This document shows, piece after piece, positions 1 through 8,234 of a stretch of 64,000 nucleotides of DNA. The notes under the pieces were generated by a model, which saw only the letters and a program-made list of their open reading frames with translations, had not been told where the DNA came from and searched no databases. Each line of letters starts with the position of its first letter. Within the stretch, counting starts at the first letter, position 1. This stretch comes from Streptomyces sp. BK208. GTDB taxonomy: Bacteria > Actinomycetota > Actinomycetes > Streptomycetales > Streptomycetaceae. A program made the position numbers and the translations under genes. The DNA is taken from positions 86,223 through 150,222 of the forward strand of contig NZ_SOAV01000017.1 in the NCBI RefSeq assembly GCF_004364245.1, read 5' to 3'.

Positions 1-1
1 T

Positions 2-517
2 CGGGTGGCGGGGGCGACGGCGGCCGTGGCGGCTGTCCTGGTCGCCGGGGGCCACACCGTCGCCTCGGTGGTGCGGGACGACGCTCCCGTGCCGCGCCCG
101 GCCGCCGGCGCGCACGATGCGCCGGCGCCCGGTCCGCTGTGGTCGAGCGGCACCGTGGACCCGCACAGCAACGACTTCTGGGCGCAGAGCAACGTCACCC
201 TGAGGGCGGGCACCGCCCTGACCGCGCTCACCGTCGAGCTGCGGGTGGCGCAGACGGGCTCGGTGACCTCCACCGGAGCCTGGCGTTCGCTGCCGGAGGC
301 GGACTTCGCGTTCACGGTCGCCGAGCGGGGCGGTTTCCTCGTCTACCGGTGGACGCTCCGGCAGGGCCGTACGGTACCGGCGGGCACGTGGGTGTTCGCT
401 GGGCAGTACAACCACGAGCGCGGCGGCCGGGACGCGGGCGGCGACCGCTGGTCGGTGACGGCCACCGCCCCGTCCGGCCGTCTCTCGACGGCGGGCGGCT
501 TCGCCGCCGGCGGCTGA
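2..517 (+). CDS. Secreted hypothetical protein, truncated at the window start
   Basis: The reading frame is open from the first bases and stops with TGA at 515-517, so the 5' end is probably outside the window. A GTG at position 5 could be an internal codon. The visible N-terminus is hydrophobic (alanine and valine rich up to about residue 20), which fits the core of a signal peptide. The remaining part, about 140 residues, is rich in Thr, Ser and Val and looks like an extracellular beta-sheet domain. I do not recognise a family. It converges on the acid phosphatase gene, with only 12 bases between the stop codons. Confidence 0.55.
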   Translation, partial: RVAGATAAVAAVLVAGGHTVASVVRDDAPVPRPAAGAHDAPAPGPLWSSGTVDPHSNDFWAQSNVTLRAGTALTALTVELRVAQTGSVTSTGAWRSLPEADFAFTVAERGGFLVYRWTLRQGRTVPAGTWVFAGQYNHERGGRDAGGDRWSVTATAPSGRLSTAGGFAAGG

Positions 518-529
518 GCGGGGGTGCGG

Positions 530-1327
530 CTACTCGACGAAGTACGTCGGGTTGGGCAGCTTGTACGTGCGGTCCGCGTAGCCGCCCTGGAGGTCGGAGT
601 ACTGGTCGCCGAAGTTGGCGACGATGTCGTAGCCGAGGTCGCGCTCGATGTGCCGGCGGGTGCCCGCCTTGTACTGCACGGTGGTGCACGTCCAGGTGCC
701 CGGGGTGGCGCAGTGGGCCAGGTAGGACGGCGGGTTCGCCTTGTCCTTGAGGAAGATGTGGGACGCGTCGAGGTTCACGTCGGCGCCGACCCGCTTCAGG
801 TTCTGGACGGCGGCGGTGCGCTGCGCCTCGCTGAGGCCGGAGTTGTAGAAGACCTCGACCCCCTTCTTCTCGGCGTACCGCGCCAGCTCGGGGCTGCCGG
901 GGACGGCCGGGCGGTCGGCCCGGTCGACGTAGGCGGCCCAGGTGGTGCCGTCGTAGCCGTAGTTGTTCTTCTTCTCGTAGTCGAGGCTGAGCAGCAGCGT
1001 GTCGTCGATGTCGAAGACGACGGCCGGCCTGTCGTGCCGGTGCCGCGCCGCGCGGGCCGCCCGGTCGATCTGCTGCTTCGCGGTGGCGTCCAGGCGGGCC
1101 AGGTCGGCGGCGTACGGGCTGTCCGGGGATGCCTGGTAGACGCCGTCGGCGTCGAGCGTGGTGCCGTAGTAGGCGTCGATGTCCTTGGCCAGCACCCCGA
1201 TGTTGTACGGCTCGTGGGTGGAGTTGGCCGTCGACTGGCCGGCCGTGGCGGCGCCGGTGCCGTACAGGACGGCACCGGCGACGGCACAGGCGGCGGTGAC
1301 GGTCGCGATGCGCAGTGGTTTATGCAT
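530..1327 (-). CDS. Secreted HAD-family acid phosphatase
   Basis: A 265-residue exported phosphomonoesterase of the plant/class B acid phosphatase type (HAD subfamily IIIB). The nucleophile motif FDIDDTLL lies near residue 100. The C-terminal NFGDQYSDLQGG matches the acidic HAD motif that holds the metal. The N-terminus MHKPLRIATVTAAC followed by an Ala/Gly-rich stretch is a signal peptide, so I chose ATG 1327 over an upstream in-frame start at 1408, which would add about 27 residues before the signal. Upstream, 1348-1359 is a perfect 12 bp palindrome TCACCCGGGTGA that could be an operator. It is the last gene in the minus-strand series that begins with the pectinases, but the 117 bp gap suggests its own promoter. 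The substrate is unknown. Confidence 0.82.
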   Translation of the reverse strand: MHKPLRIATVTAACAVAGAVLYGTGAATAGQSTANSTHEPYNIGVLAKDIDAYYGTTLDADGVYQASPDSPYAADLARLDATAKQQIDRAARAARHRHDRPAVVFDIDDTLLLSLDYEKKNNYGYDGTTWAAYVDRADRPAVPGSPELARYAEKKGVEVFYNSGLSEAQRTAAVQNLKRVGADVNLDASHIFLKDKANPPSYLAHCATPGTWTCTTVQYKAGTRRHIERDLGYDIVANFGDQYSDLQGGYADRTYKLPNPTYFVE

Positions 1328-1444
1328 GACACAGGTTTCTACGCGCGTCACCCGGGTGAGCGCGAGACCCGTGGCCGGATTCGCGCCCCCGCATCTGGCA
1401 AAGATCACGTCAAGCGGGTCAAGTACCGCACCGGGGAGGGCCGG

Positions 1445-2593
1445 TCAGTGCCGTCCGCGGTACGGCTGCCGGTCGTGGGGCCGCCAGTCGCCGAGATACG
1501 TCTCCCGGGTGTGCCGGGCGGCCTCCGCGCGGGTGAGCTGCGGCCGGTTCTCCGGGACGCTGACCTCGGCGCCGGGCCCGGTGTTGCGGTACTCGGCGAA
1601 CCGCTGCTCCTGCCAGGGGTACGCGTCCCGCATGTCGGCGTACGGCGCCGCCGCGTCGATGCCCGCGCCGAGGTGGGTCCCGCGCACGGTGAGCATCGGG
1701 CGGGCGGTCGGGTCGGAGCTGGGCACCCAGGGGCGGGCCAGCTTGTAGTAGCCGGCCGGGGCCTCGCTGCTGACGCGGCCGCCGGTCACCAGGTAGCCGC
1801 GCGGGTTGGCGCCCGCCGTGGACGGCGCGAACACGAAGCCGTACGGGGCCGCGTCGAGGTCGGGGCGGACCAGGGTGCGGAAGTGGCAGTGCTCGTACAC
1901 CGCGGTCGCCCGGCCGAAGACGAAGTCGACGTCGCCCTCGACGTAGCAGCGCTCGTAGTACTGGCGGGCGAAGGAGGCGAGGTCGCGGGTGTCGGCGTAG
2001 AGGGTGTCCTGGTGGCCCAGGAAGCGGCAGTCGTGGAAGGCGGACCGGTCGCCCATGACCTTGATCGCGACCGCCTGGGTGCCGGTCCAGTCGGGCTGGT
2101 CGGCGCGCAGCCAGTCGTTGGCGAAGGTGAGCGCGCGGGCGGTGAAGCCGTCGGCGCGCACGGTGGTGGTGGCCGACCCGCTGGTGCCGTAGGTGCCGGA
2201 GCCGTCCGGCTTGGGGGTGCCGGCCGCGTTGCCGTACACGATGACGGCGTCGCGCGGGTCCCCGGAGGCGCCGATCCAGGTCGCCCCGGTGCGGTCGGCG
2301 TCGACGGAGACCGTCTCGCGGTAGGTGCCGGGGGCGAGGACCAGTGTCCAGCCCTCGCCCCCGGCGGCGTCCACGGCGGCCTGGACGGAGGTGAAGTCGC
2401 CGCGGCCGTGCGGGTCGACGTACAGGGTCCTTGGGGTGCGGCGGGCGGCCGGTGAGCCGTGGCGGCCGAAGGGGTGCGGGCGGGGCCGGGTGCCGGCGGC
2501 GGCGGGCCCGGCGGCGAGGCCGAGGCCCAGGGCGGCGCCCGCGCCGGCGGTCGTCAGGAGGAAGCCTCTGCGGGAGGGGGCGGGGCGGTGCAT
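1445..2593 (-). CDS. Pectinesterase (carbohydrate esterase family 8)
   Basis: A 382-residue exported enzyme that removes methyl groups from homogalacturonan so that pectate lyases can act. The N-terminus has a twin-arginine-like signal (SRRGFLL followed by an Ala/Gly-rich core, residues 8-33). Family motifs appear in order: QAVAIK at 173-178 with the oxyanion Gln, GHQDTLYA at 193-200 with the acid/base Asp, GDVDFVFG at 220-227 with the nucleophile Asp, and LARPW at 285-289 with the substrate Arg. The usual LGRPW motif has Ala for Gly here. It lies 84 bp downstream of the pectate lyase stop on the same strand, so the two are probably made together and act in series outside the cell. Confidence 0.93.
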   Translation of the reverse strand: MHRPAPSRRGFLLTTAGAGAALGLGLAAGPAAAGTRPRPHPFGRHGSPAARRTPRTLYVDPHGRGDFTSVQAAVDAAGGEGWTLVLAPGTYRETVSVDADRTGATWIGASGDPRDAVIVYGNAAGTPKPDGSGTYGTSGSATTTVRADGFTARALTFANDWLRADQPDWTGTQAVAIKVMGDRSAFHDCRFLGHQDTLYADTRDLASFARQYYERCYVEGDVDFVFGRATAVYEHCHFRTLVRPDLDAAPYGFVFAPSTAGANPRGYLVTGGRVSSEAPAGYYKLARPWVPSSDPTARPMLTVRGTHLGAGIDAAAPYADMRDAYPWQEQRFAEYRNTGPGAEVSVPENRPQLTRAEAARHTRETYLGDWRPHDRQPYRGRH

Positions 2594-2677
2594 GCGGGTG
2601 CTCCTTCGGGGCGGACGGGGGCGGTCGGGGTGGGCCGGGGCGGTGCGGGCGCCCCGGCCCGGTTCGTGGGGCGGGCG

Positions 2678-4009
2678 TCAGCGCAGGCGGTCTGCGCCCG
2701 CGCCGTGGTCGACGACGAAGGGGACCGCCAGGGACGGCAGGACCCCGGTGCGCAGCGTCGGCTTCCAGCCCGCGCCGGAGCGGAGGGGGGCTGCCGGGTT
2801 CTCGGCGTTGTGGGCGGCGATCAGGTCGACGGTGCGGCCGTTGACGCGGTTGTGCGCGGCGCTGAGCGGCGCGTCGTTCCAGCGCTTGAGCACCTTCGCG
2901 GGGCCGACTCCGGCCGGCAGGGTGAAGGCGTTGTGCTCGGCGACGAGGGCGGACTCCTTGCCGACGCCGAAGCTGTAGGCGTAGTCGTCCGAGGCCACGA
3001 AGTGGTTGTTGTAGACGTCGACCTGGCCGAAGCGGACGCGGGGCGCGCGCTCGACGAGGTTCCGGAACAGGTTGTGGTGGAAGGTCGCCCTCAGGTGGCC
3101 GCGGTCCACGGCGGCGGTGGACTCGCTGTCGCTGTTGCCGATCAGGATGGTCTTGTCGTGGTCGGCGAAGACGTTCCAGGACGCGGTGACGTAGTCGGCG
3201 CCCTTGACGATGTCCAGCTGGCCGTCGTGCTGCTGGTAGAGCATGCCGAAGTAGGTGGGTGCCGCGCTGTCGGGGTGCTCGCCGTCGGTGAAGGTGTTGT
3301 GGTCCAGCCACACGTGGGTGGAGCCGTACACCACGGCGCTGTCGTACTCGGAGTTCCAGTTGCCCTGGTCCCCGTCGGTCGGGTCCCACTGCGGGAAGCA
3401 GTCGACGGGGCTCTCGAAGGTCAGGTTGCGGACGATGACGTTGTCCACGTCCTTGATCTGGAGGCTGGCGCCCTTGAGCGCGGCGCCCCGGCCGACGCCG
3501 ATGATCGTGGTGTCGGGCGGCACGTTCGCCTTGATGGACCGGTCCTGCTGTGCGGCGGAGGCGCGGCGCAGCCCCTCGGGGCTGTCGTCGGGCTCGGCGC
3601 TCAGGTCGGTCTCCCTGCCCCAGTTCTCCGGGGAGTACTTCTCCAGGTAGGCGTCGAAGTCGTAGCCGGGCGCGGCGAACGCCTCGCAGCCCTCCGAGAC
3701 GGCGTCGACGGTGCCCTTGACCTTGATGATCCTGGGCGCGGTGCCGCCGGCGGCGAGGGCGGCCTTGAACTCGGCCCAGGTGGAGACGGTGTACACGTGC
3801 TCGGCGTCGGCGGCGGCCCCGCCGGTGGTACCGGTGCCCTGGGAGGCCCAGCCGTCGTGGGCGGGCAGCGTCTGCCGGGCGGTGTCGTGGGGGTGGTGCC
3901 CGGGGCGGGCCTCGGCCGTGGCGGCGGTCAGGCTCAGGACGAGGGCGGTGCAGCCGACGAGGGCGGCGGTTCTACGTGTGGCATGCGCATGCCATCTGCG
4001 GGTGCTCAT
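2678..4009 (-). CDS. Secreted pectate lyase (polysaccharide lyase family 1)
   Basis: A 443-residue exported enzyme that cleaves de-esterified polygalacturonate by beta-elimination using calcium. I chose ATG 4009 because it opens directly into a signal peptide with a basic, Arg/His-rich n-region and a probable cleavage after AEA near residue 34; longer in-frame starts have no signal. PL1 hallmarks are visible: VWLDH at 233-237 (calcium-site region) and ERAPRVRFG at 320-328, with the catalytic Arg region, followed by VDVYNNHF. Stretches of Asn and aromatic residues between these fit a right-handed beta-helix. Neighbours are rhamnogalacturonan acetylesterase upstream and pectinesterase downstream. 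Confidence 0.92.
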   Translation of the reverse strand: MSTRRWHAHATRRTAALVGCTALVLSLTAATAEARPGHHPHDTARQTLPAHDGWASQGTGTTGGAAADAEHVYTVSTWAEFKAALAAGGTAPRIIKVKGTVDAVSEGCEAFAAPGYDFDAYLEKYSPENWGRETDLSAEPDDSPEGLRRASAAQQDRSIKANVPPDTTIIGVGRGAALKGASLQIKDVDNVIVRNLTFESPVDCFPQWDPTDGDQGNWNSEYDSAVVYGSTHVWLDHNTFTDGEHPDSAAPTYFGMLYQQHDGQLDIVKGADYVTASWNVFADHDKTILIGNSDSESTAAVDRGHLRATFHHNLFRNLVERAPRVRFGQVDVYNNHFVASDDYAYSFGVGKESALVAEHNAFTLPAGVGPAKVLKRWNDAPLSAAHNRVNGRTVDLIAAHNAENPAAPLRSGAGWKPTLRTGVLPSLAVPFVVDHGAGADRLR

Positions 4010-4122
4010 GGTGCGGTTCTCCCTGGTTCTCGGGGCGGTGTGCGAGGTGTTGCGCGCGGTGGACGGTGCGGGGTGTCGTGCGGTGGCCGGTGCGGGGTGT
4101 CGCAAGGTGGCCGGTGCGGTGG

Positions 4123-4923
4123 CTACGCGGTGGCCGGTTCCGGCCAGCTGATCCAGGACCCGGGGATCTCCTCGTCCAGCCGGCGCACGTCCCGGTGCGC
4201 CAGCACGCGCTCGCGCAGCAGTTCCCGGGCGACGAGCCGGGCGACCGCGATCGCGCCCGGCGGGTTGAAGTGGGTGTTGTCCTGCTCGGTGGCGGTCCAG
4301 TTGAAGTACGCCTTGGTCGCCTCGGCCCCGAGCCGCTGCCACAGCGCGAGCGACAGCGCCTGTACGTCGAGCAGCGCCACGCCCTCCCGCCGCGCGAGCG
4401 CCCGCATCGCCGCCGGGTACTCCCCGTGGCTCGGCACGGCGTCGCCCTGCGCGTCGAACCGCCGCCGCTCGACGGGCGTGGCCAGCACCGGCCGCGCCCC
4501 TCGGGCCCGCGCCCCGTCGACGTACAGCCGCAGGTGGTCCTGGTACGTCGTCCAGGGCTCGGTGTGGCGGGTGGGGTCCTCGGCCTTCTCGTCGTTGTGC
4601 GCGAACTGGATCAGGAGGAAGTCACCGGGCCGGATCGCACCGAGGACGACGTCGAGTCGCCCCTCGTCGACGAAGCTCTTGGAACTCCGCCCGTTCACGG
4701 CGTGGTTGGCGACCTCCAGCTCCTTGCGGAGGAAGAACGGCAGGGCCATGCCCCACCCGGTCTCGGGCGCGGCGTCGGCGTACTTCTGCGCGGCGGTGGA
4801 GTCTCCGGCGATGTAGAGGGTGCGGGGGCGGCGCCCGCCGGCGTGGGCGGTCTGCGTGGCGGCGAACGCCAGGGGAACGGCGGAGACGGCGGCTGCAGTG
4901 ACCTGTCTTCGGCTGAGTGACAC
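4123..4923 (-). CDS. Rhamnogalacturonan acetylesterase-like SGNH hydrolase (CE12 type)
   Basis: A 266-residue exported esterase predicted to remove acetyl groups from the rhamnogalacturonan backbone of pectin. The SGNH blocks are present: AGDSTA near residue 40 (nucleophile Ser), NHAVNGRSS (Gly block), QFAHND (Asn block) and DNTHFNPPG near residue 227 (Asp and His). The signal begins SLSRRQVTAAAV, a twin-arginine-like leader. GTG 4923 is preferred because AAAGG lies 8 bases upstream; an in-frame GTG at 4959 would overlap the end of the repeat element. The gene follows that repeat, which separates it from the sugar-binding lipoprotein gene. Confidence 0.87.
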   Translation of the reverse strand: MSLSRRQVTAAAVSAVPLAFAATQTAHAGGRRPRTLYIAGDSTAAQKYADAAPETGWGMALPFFLRKELEVANHAVNGRSSKSFVDEGRLDVVLGAIRPGDFLLIQFAHNDEKAEDPTRHTEPWTTYQDHLRLYVDGARARGARPVLATPVERRRFDAQGDAVPSHGEYPAAMRALARREGVALLDVQALSLALWQRLGAEATKAYFNWTATEQDNTHFNPPGAIAVARLVARELLRERVLAHRDVRRLDEEIPGSWISWPEPATA

Positions 4924-4958
4924 GCGGGTCACCTTTCGGCGAGGGGCTGGGAAAGACA

Positions 4959-5149
4959 CCTAGGGGGTGTCGTTTGGATCAGGCCGGCTCCGGCCGGCGG
5001 TCCCTGTCGTCGACCCGAGCGGGGTCCGGCGCGTGCAGCTGCAAGGCGGAGGGGGGAGTCGACGCGGAGCGTCGGCGAGTGACGACAACGCCGCAGATGC
5101 GCGTGCCGGACCCCGCGACCGCGGCAAGATCCAAACGACACCCCCTAGG
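4959..5149. mobile_element. 191 bp palindromic MITE-like repeat
   Basis: A perfect 22 bp inverted repeat bounds the segment: the left arm 4959-4980 starts CCTAGGGGGTGTCG and the right arm 5128-5149 is its exact complement. A second pair lies inside (GGGGTCCGGC at 5021-5030 against GCCGGACCCC at 5105-5114), so the whole unit can fold into one long imperfect hairpin. It has no convincing coding frame. I recall the arm sequence as common between Streptomyces genes, but copy number cannot be checked here. It sits between the sugar-binding lipoprotein gene and the rhamnogalacturonan acetylesterase gene and may act as a transcription barrier or RNA processing site. No clear target-site duplication was seen. 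Confidence 0.7.
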
Positions 5150-5235
5150 GGCGCGGGGAACTGCGCGACAAGCCACGGACGGCCCGCAGCCCGCGACGAA
5201 CGACGGACCGCCCACGGCGAAACCGAAACGGCCGA
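5146..5235. repeat. Streptomyces-type intergenic repeat next to the palindromic element
   Basis: The stretch starting TAGGGGCGCGGGGAACTGCG and continuing with a CGGCCCGCAGCC block resembles a sequence that I remember as frequent downstream of Streptomyces genes. It abuts the right arm of the palindromic element and ends at the stop codon of the sugar-binding lipoprotein gene. It may serve as the 3' untranslated region of that gene. The family assignment is from memory, not from a search. Confidence 0.45.
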
Positions 5236-6594
5236 CTAACCCATCTGCTCCGTCCACTCGGCCTGCGCCTCGTTCAGCTTCTCGGCCAGCCCGTTCAGGA
5301 AGTCCTTCGCGCTCATGTCACCCAGCAGCACCTTCTGGAACGCCGGCTCGCTCTCCGACTTGGACACCGTGTTCCAGTCCGGCAGGTAGTAGGGCAGCTG
5401 GACGATGGTCGTGGACCCGTCGTTCAGCGCCTGCGCGGCCAGCTTCGTCGGCTCGGCCTTCTGGATCCACGCGTCGTTCGAGGCCTCGGTGTTGGACGGC
5501 ACCTGCCCGGCCGACTCGTTGAACTTCGAGTTCTGCTCCTTCGACGTGGCGAACTCGATGAACTTCCAGGCGGCCTCCTTGTTCTTCGAGCTCTTGAACA
5601 TGCCGAGCCCGTCGACCGGGTTGGACACCTGGACCCGCTTGCCGGAGGCGCCGGCCGGCTGCGGGATGCCGCGGAACTTGCCGACGCCGAGCGCCTTCAC
5701 GTGGTCCTGGTAGGAGCCGAGGTTGTGGTTGACCATGCCGATGGTGCCGGTGTCCCACTGGGCGACCATCTTGGCGAAGTCGTTGTTGACGTCGGCGGCC
5801 GGCGTGACCTTCTTGTAGAGCGCGGCGTACTTCTCCAGCGCCTCGACGTTCTTCGGGTCGTTGACGGTGGTCTTCTTCTTGTCGGCGTCCCAGAACGAGG
5901 TGATGCCGGACTGTCCGTACATGGCGTCGAACGCCTGGGCGATGGACCCGGAACCGCCGCGGATGGTGTAGCCGAACTCGTTCTTGCCCGCGTCGGTCAG
6001 CTTCTCGGCGGCCGCGTAGAACTTGTCCCACGTCGTCGGCGCGTCGAGACCGGCCTTCTCGAACAGGTCGGTGCGGTAGTAGAGGACGCCGTTGTTGGCG
6101 GAGGTCGGCATCGAGTACAGGGTGCCGTCGCCGCCGCCCGCGGCCTTCAGGGACTCGACCATGTCCTTGTTGAGCTTGTCACTCAGGGAGGACGCGCTGA
6201 GCCGGTCGTCCAGCGGCTCCAGGGCGCCCTGCGCGGAGAAGCCCGCGAGCATCGACGCCGTCACGCCGCCGACGTCCGGCAGGCCGCCGCCCTGGATGGC
6301 GGTGTCGACCTTGGACTGGTACTCGGTCGCGGCGATCCCGACGTACTCGACGTCGATGTCCGGGTTCGCCTTCTCGAAGTCGGCGATGATCTCCTTCCAG
6401 ACGGCCGTACGGATGCCGCCGTTGTTGTCCCAGAAGACGATCTTGCCCTTGCCGCTGCCCTCGGCCCCCTTGTCGCCGCCCGCCCCGCTGCCGTCGTCGC
6501 CGCAGGCGGTGGCGGTCAGCGCGAGCACGGCTCCCAGGGCGACGGCGGCGGAGGTCCGGCGCCTGGCCGTGCCCTTGTCTCTGCTGCTGAGCAT
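5236..6594 (-). CDS. Sugar ABC transporter substrate-binding lipoprotein
   Basis: A 452-residue lipoprotein of solute-binding family 1 that should capture oligosaccharide for the permease pair at 10.2-12.1 kb. The N-terminus has Arg residues, a hydrophobic stretch and the lipobox TATAC followed by an Asp/Gly/Ser-rich tether. ATG 6594 is preferred because GAGGAT lies 5 bases before it; an ATG four codons upstream (6606) has a poorer ribosome site. It is the last gene of the import series, separated from GH43 by 80 bp with a small tandem repeat, so it may have extra expression of its own. A partner ATPase is absent, as is usual in Streptomyces, where one MsiK-type ATPase serves many sugar importers. 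Confidence 0.9.
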   Translation of the reverse strand: MLSSRDKGTARRRTSAAVALGAVLALTATACGDDGSGAGGDKGAEGSGKGKIVFWDNNGGIRTAVWKEIIADFEKANPDIDVEYVGIAATEYQSKVDTAIQGGGLPDVGGVTASMLAGFSAQGALEPLDDRLSASSLSDKLNKDMVESLKAAGGGDGTLYSMPTSANNGVLYYRTDLFEKAGLDAPTTWDKFYAAAEKLTDAGKNEFGYTIRGGSGSIAQAFDAMYGQSGITSFWDADKKKTTVNDPKNVEALEKYAALYKKVTPAADVNNDFAKMVAQWDTGTIGMVNHNLGSYQDHVKALGVGKFRGIPQPAGASGKRVQVSNPVDGLGMFKSSKNKEAAWKFIEFATSKEQNSKFNESAGQVPSNTEASNDAWIQKAEPTKLAAQALNDGSTTIVQLPYYLPDWNTVSKSESEPAFQKVLLGDMSAKDFLNGLAEKLNEAQAEWTEQMG

Positions 6595-6630
6595 GCTGAT
6601 CCTCATTGGTCGGCTCTCTTCTTCCGGATC

Positions 6631-6663
6631 GAACGAAGCGGTGGAACGAAGCGGTGGAACGAC
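6631..6663. repeat. 13 bp tandem repeat ahead of the binding-protein gene
   Basis: GAACGAAGCGGTG occurs at 6631-6643 and again at 6644-6656, followed by a partial third copy, GAACGAC. It lies in the gap between the GH43 stop and the lipoprotein start, upstream of the latter. It could be a direct-repeat operator or simply replication slippage. Confidence 0.5.
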
Positions 6664-6674
6664 AACGTGGGGGT

Positions 6675-8234
6675 TCAGTGGGGCCCGATGCGGAACCGCG
6701 TGAAGGTGGCGGTGCCCGCGTCCGTGTGGCCGGCTGGTGCGAGGGCGAACAGGCCGAGCAGTGCGCCGACCCAGCGCCAGGGGGTGGCGGCGAACTCCCG
6801 GCCGACGGAGTGCGGGCCGTCGCCGGGGGCGTCGTCGCCGAGGTCGTAGGAGAAGCGGCAGCGCGCGCCGGGCAGCGTCTCGATCCGCAGCCGGGCCCGC
6901 CCGCCGGGCGCGGGGCGCGGCCGGTCGGCGTCCCGCTCGGCCTCGGCCGCCGGCTCGGCGAACCGGTGCACCAGGTGCACGGTCCCGTCGGTGTCCCGCT
7001 GGAGCCCGATCCAGCGGTAGGCGTCGCCGAGCACCGCGAGCCCGGCCCGCGCGCCGGGTTCCGTACCGTCCAGCCGCAGCTCGACCTCGATCACCGCCGG
7101 GCTGCCGGGGAAGCGCTGGGTGAGGACGCTCGGCAGCAGGCGCAGGTCGTGCGCGTCGGCCGAGCGGACGCAGGCCAGCCGCAGCCCGTCACCGGCGTGC
7201 TGGGTGGCCCAGCCCTCGCGGGGGTTGGCCGTCCAGGACCACTGGCGGCCGTACCGTCCGCCGGGGAAGTCGTCGTCGGCCGCGGGCGCGGCGGGCGGCT
7301 GCGGGGGCAGGGCGGGGCGGGCGTGCTCGGTGACCGGGGCGCCGTCGTCCCCGAGGACAGGCCAGCCGTCCGGCGACCACGTCATCGGCTGGAGGTGGAC
7401 CACCCTCCCGTACGCGCCGCGCTGCTGGAAGTGCAGGAACCAGTCCTCACCCGCCGCCGTGCGCACCCAGCCGCCCTGGTGGGGGCCGTTGACGTCGGTG
7501 TCCTTCTGTTCGAGGACGACCCTCTCGTCGTACGGTCCGAAGAACTCGCGGGAGCGGAAGGCGCCCTGCCAGCCGGTCTCCACCGATCCGGCGGGGGCGA
7601 GAATCCAGAACCAGCCGTCGTGCCGGTAGAGCTTGGGGCCCTCCAGGGTGAACCAGCCGGGGAGCCGGTCGGCGTCGACGATCACCTGGCCCTCGTCGAG
7701 GAGTCCGGTGCCGTCGGGACGCATGCGGTGGCCGGTGAGCCGGTTCTTGATCCCGGAGCGGGAGCGGGCCCAGGCGTGCACGAGGTAGGCCTCTCCGGTC
7801 TCCTCGTCCCACAGGGGGCAGGGGTCGATCAGGCCCTTGCCCGCCTTGACCAGGTGGGGTGTGGTCCACGGGCCCCGGATGCCGGGGGCGCTGACCTGGA
7901 AGACGCCCCGGTCGGGGTCGCCCCAGAAGATCCAGAAGCGGTCGGCGTGATGGCGCAGGGACGGCGCCCAGACGCCGCAGTCGTGGCGGGGTCCGGCGAA
8001 CTCCCGCTCCGGCTCCAGGCGCTCCAGGGCGTGCCCGACCAGCGTCCAGTCGACCAGGTTCCGGGAGTGCAGGAGCGGCAGTCCGGGGACGCGGCCGAAG
8101 CTGGAGGCGGTCAGGTAGAAGTCGTCGCCGACGCGTACGACGTCCGGGTCGGACCAGTCGGCGTTCAGGACCGGGTTGGTGTAGGTCCCGGCGGTCCCGG
8201 GAGCCGCGCCCGGGGTGTGCTCGGCGGCGGTCAC
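6675..8234 (-). CDS. Cytoplasmic family 43 glycoside hydrolase (beta-xylosidase/arabinofuranosidase type)
   Basis: A 519-residue inverting glycosidase. The five-bladed propeller domain starts with NPVLNADWSDPDVVRVG, containing the general-base Asp, has LIDPCPLWD as the likely pKa-modulating Asp, and FTLEGPKLYR with the general-acid Glu. From about residue 320 it has the C-terminal beta-sandwich common in GH43 beta-xylosidases (probable Xyl/arabinan specificity). There is no signal peptide, so it should act on imported oligosaccharides. The GTG start at 8234 overlaps the DUF6807 stop by four bases (GTGA), which suggests translational coupling. The exact sugar cannot be read from sequence. Confidence 0.9.
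   Translation of the reverse strand: MTAAEHTPGAAPGTAGTYTNPVLNADWSDPDVVRVGDDFYLTASSFGRVPGLPLLHSRNLVDWTLVGHALERLEPEREFAGPRHDCGVWAPSLRHHADRFWIFWGDPDRGVFQVSAPGIRGPWTTPHLVKAGKGLIDPCPLWDEETGEAYLVHAWARSRSGIKNRLTGHRMRPDGTGLLDEGQVIVDADRLPGWFTLEGPKLYRHDGWFWILAPAGSVETGWQGAFRSREFFGPYDERVVLEQKDTDVNGPHQGGWVRTAAGEDWFLHFQQRGAYGRVVHLQPMTWSPDGWPVLGDDGAPVTEHARPALPPQPPAAPAADDDFPGGRYGRQWSWTANPREGWATQHAGDGLRLACVRSADAHDLRLLPSVLTQRFPGSPAVIEVELRLDGTEPGARAGLAVLGDAYRWIGLQRDTDGTVHLVHRFAEPAAEAERDADRPRPAPGGRARLRIETLPGARCRFSYDLGDDAPGDGPHSVGREFAATPWRWVGALLGLFALAPAGHTDAGTATFTRFRIGPH

Noticed and set aside
524..2455. A long plus-strand open frame across the acid phosphatase and pectinesterase genes
   Set aside because: It is the complement of two well-supported genes and has the low-complexity composition of shadow frames.
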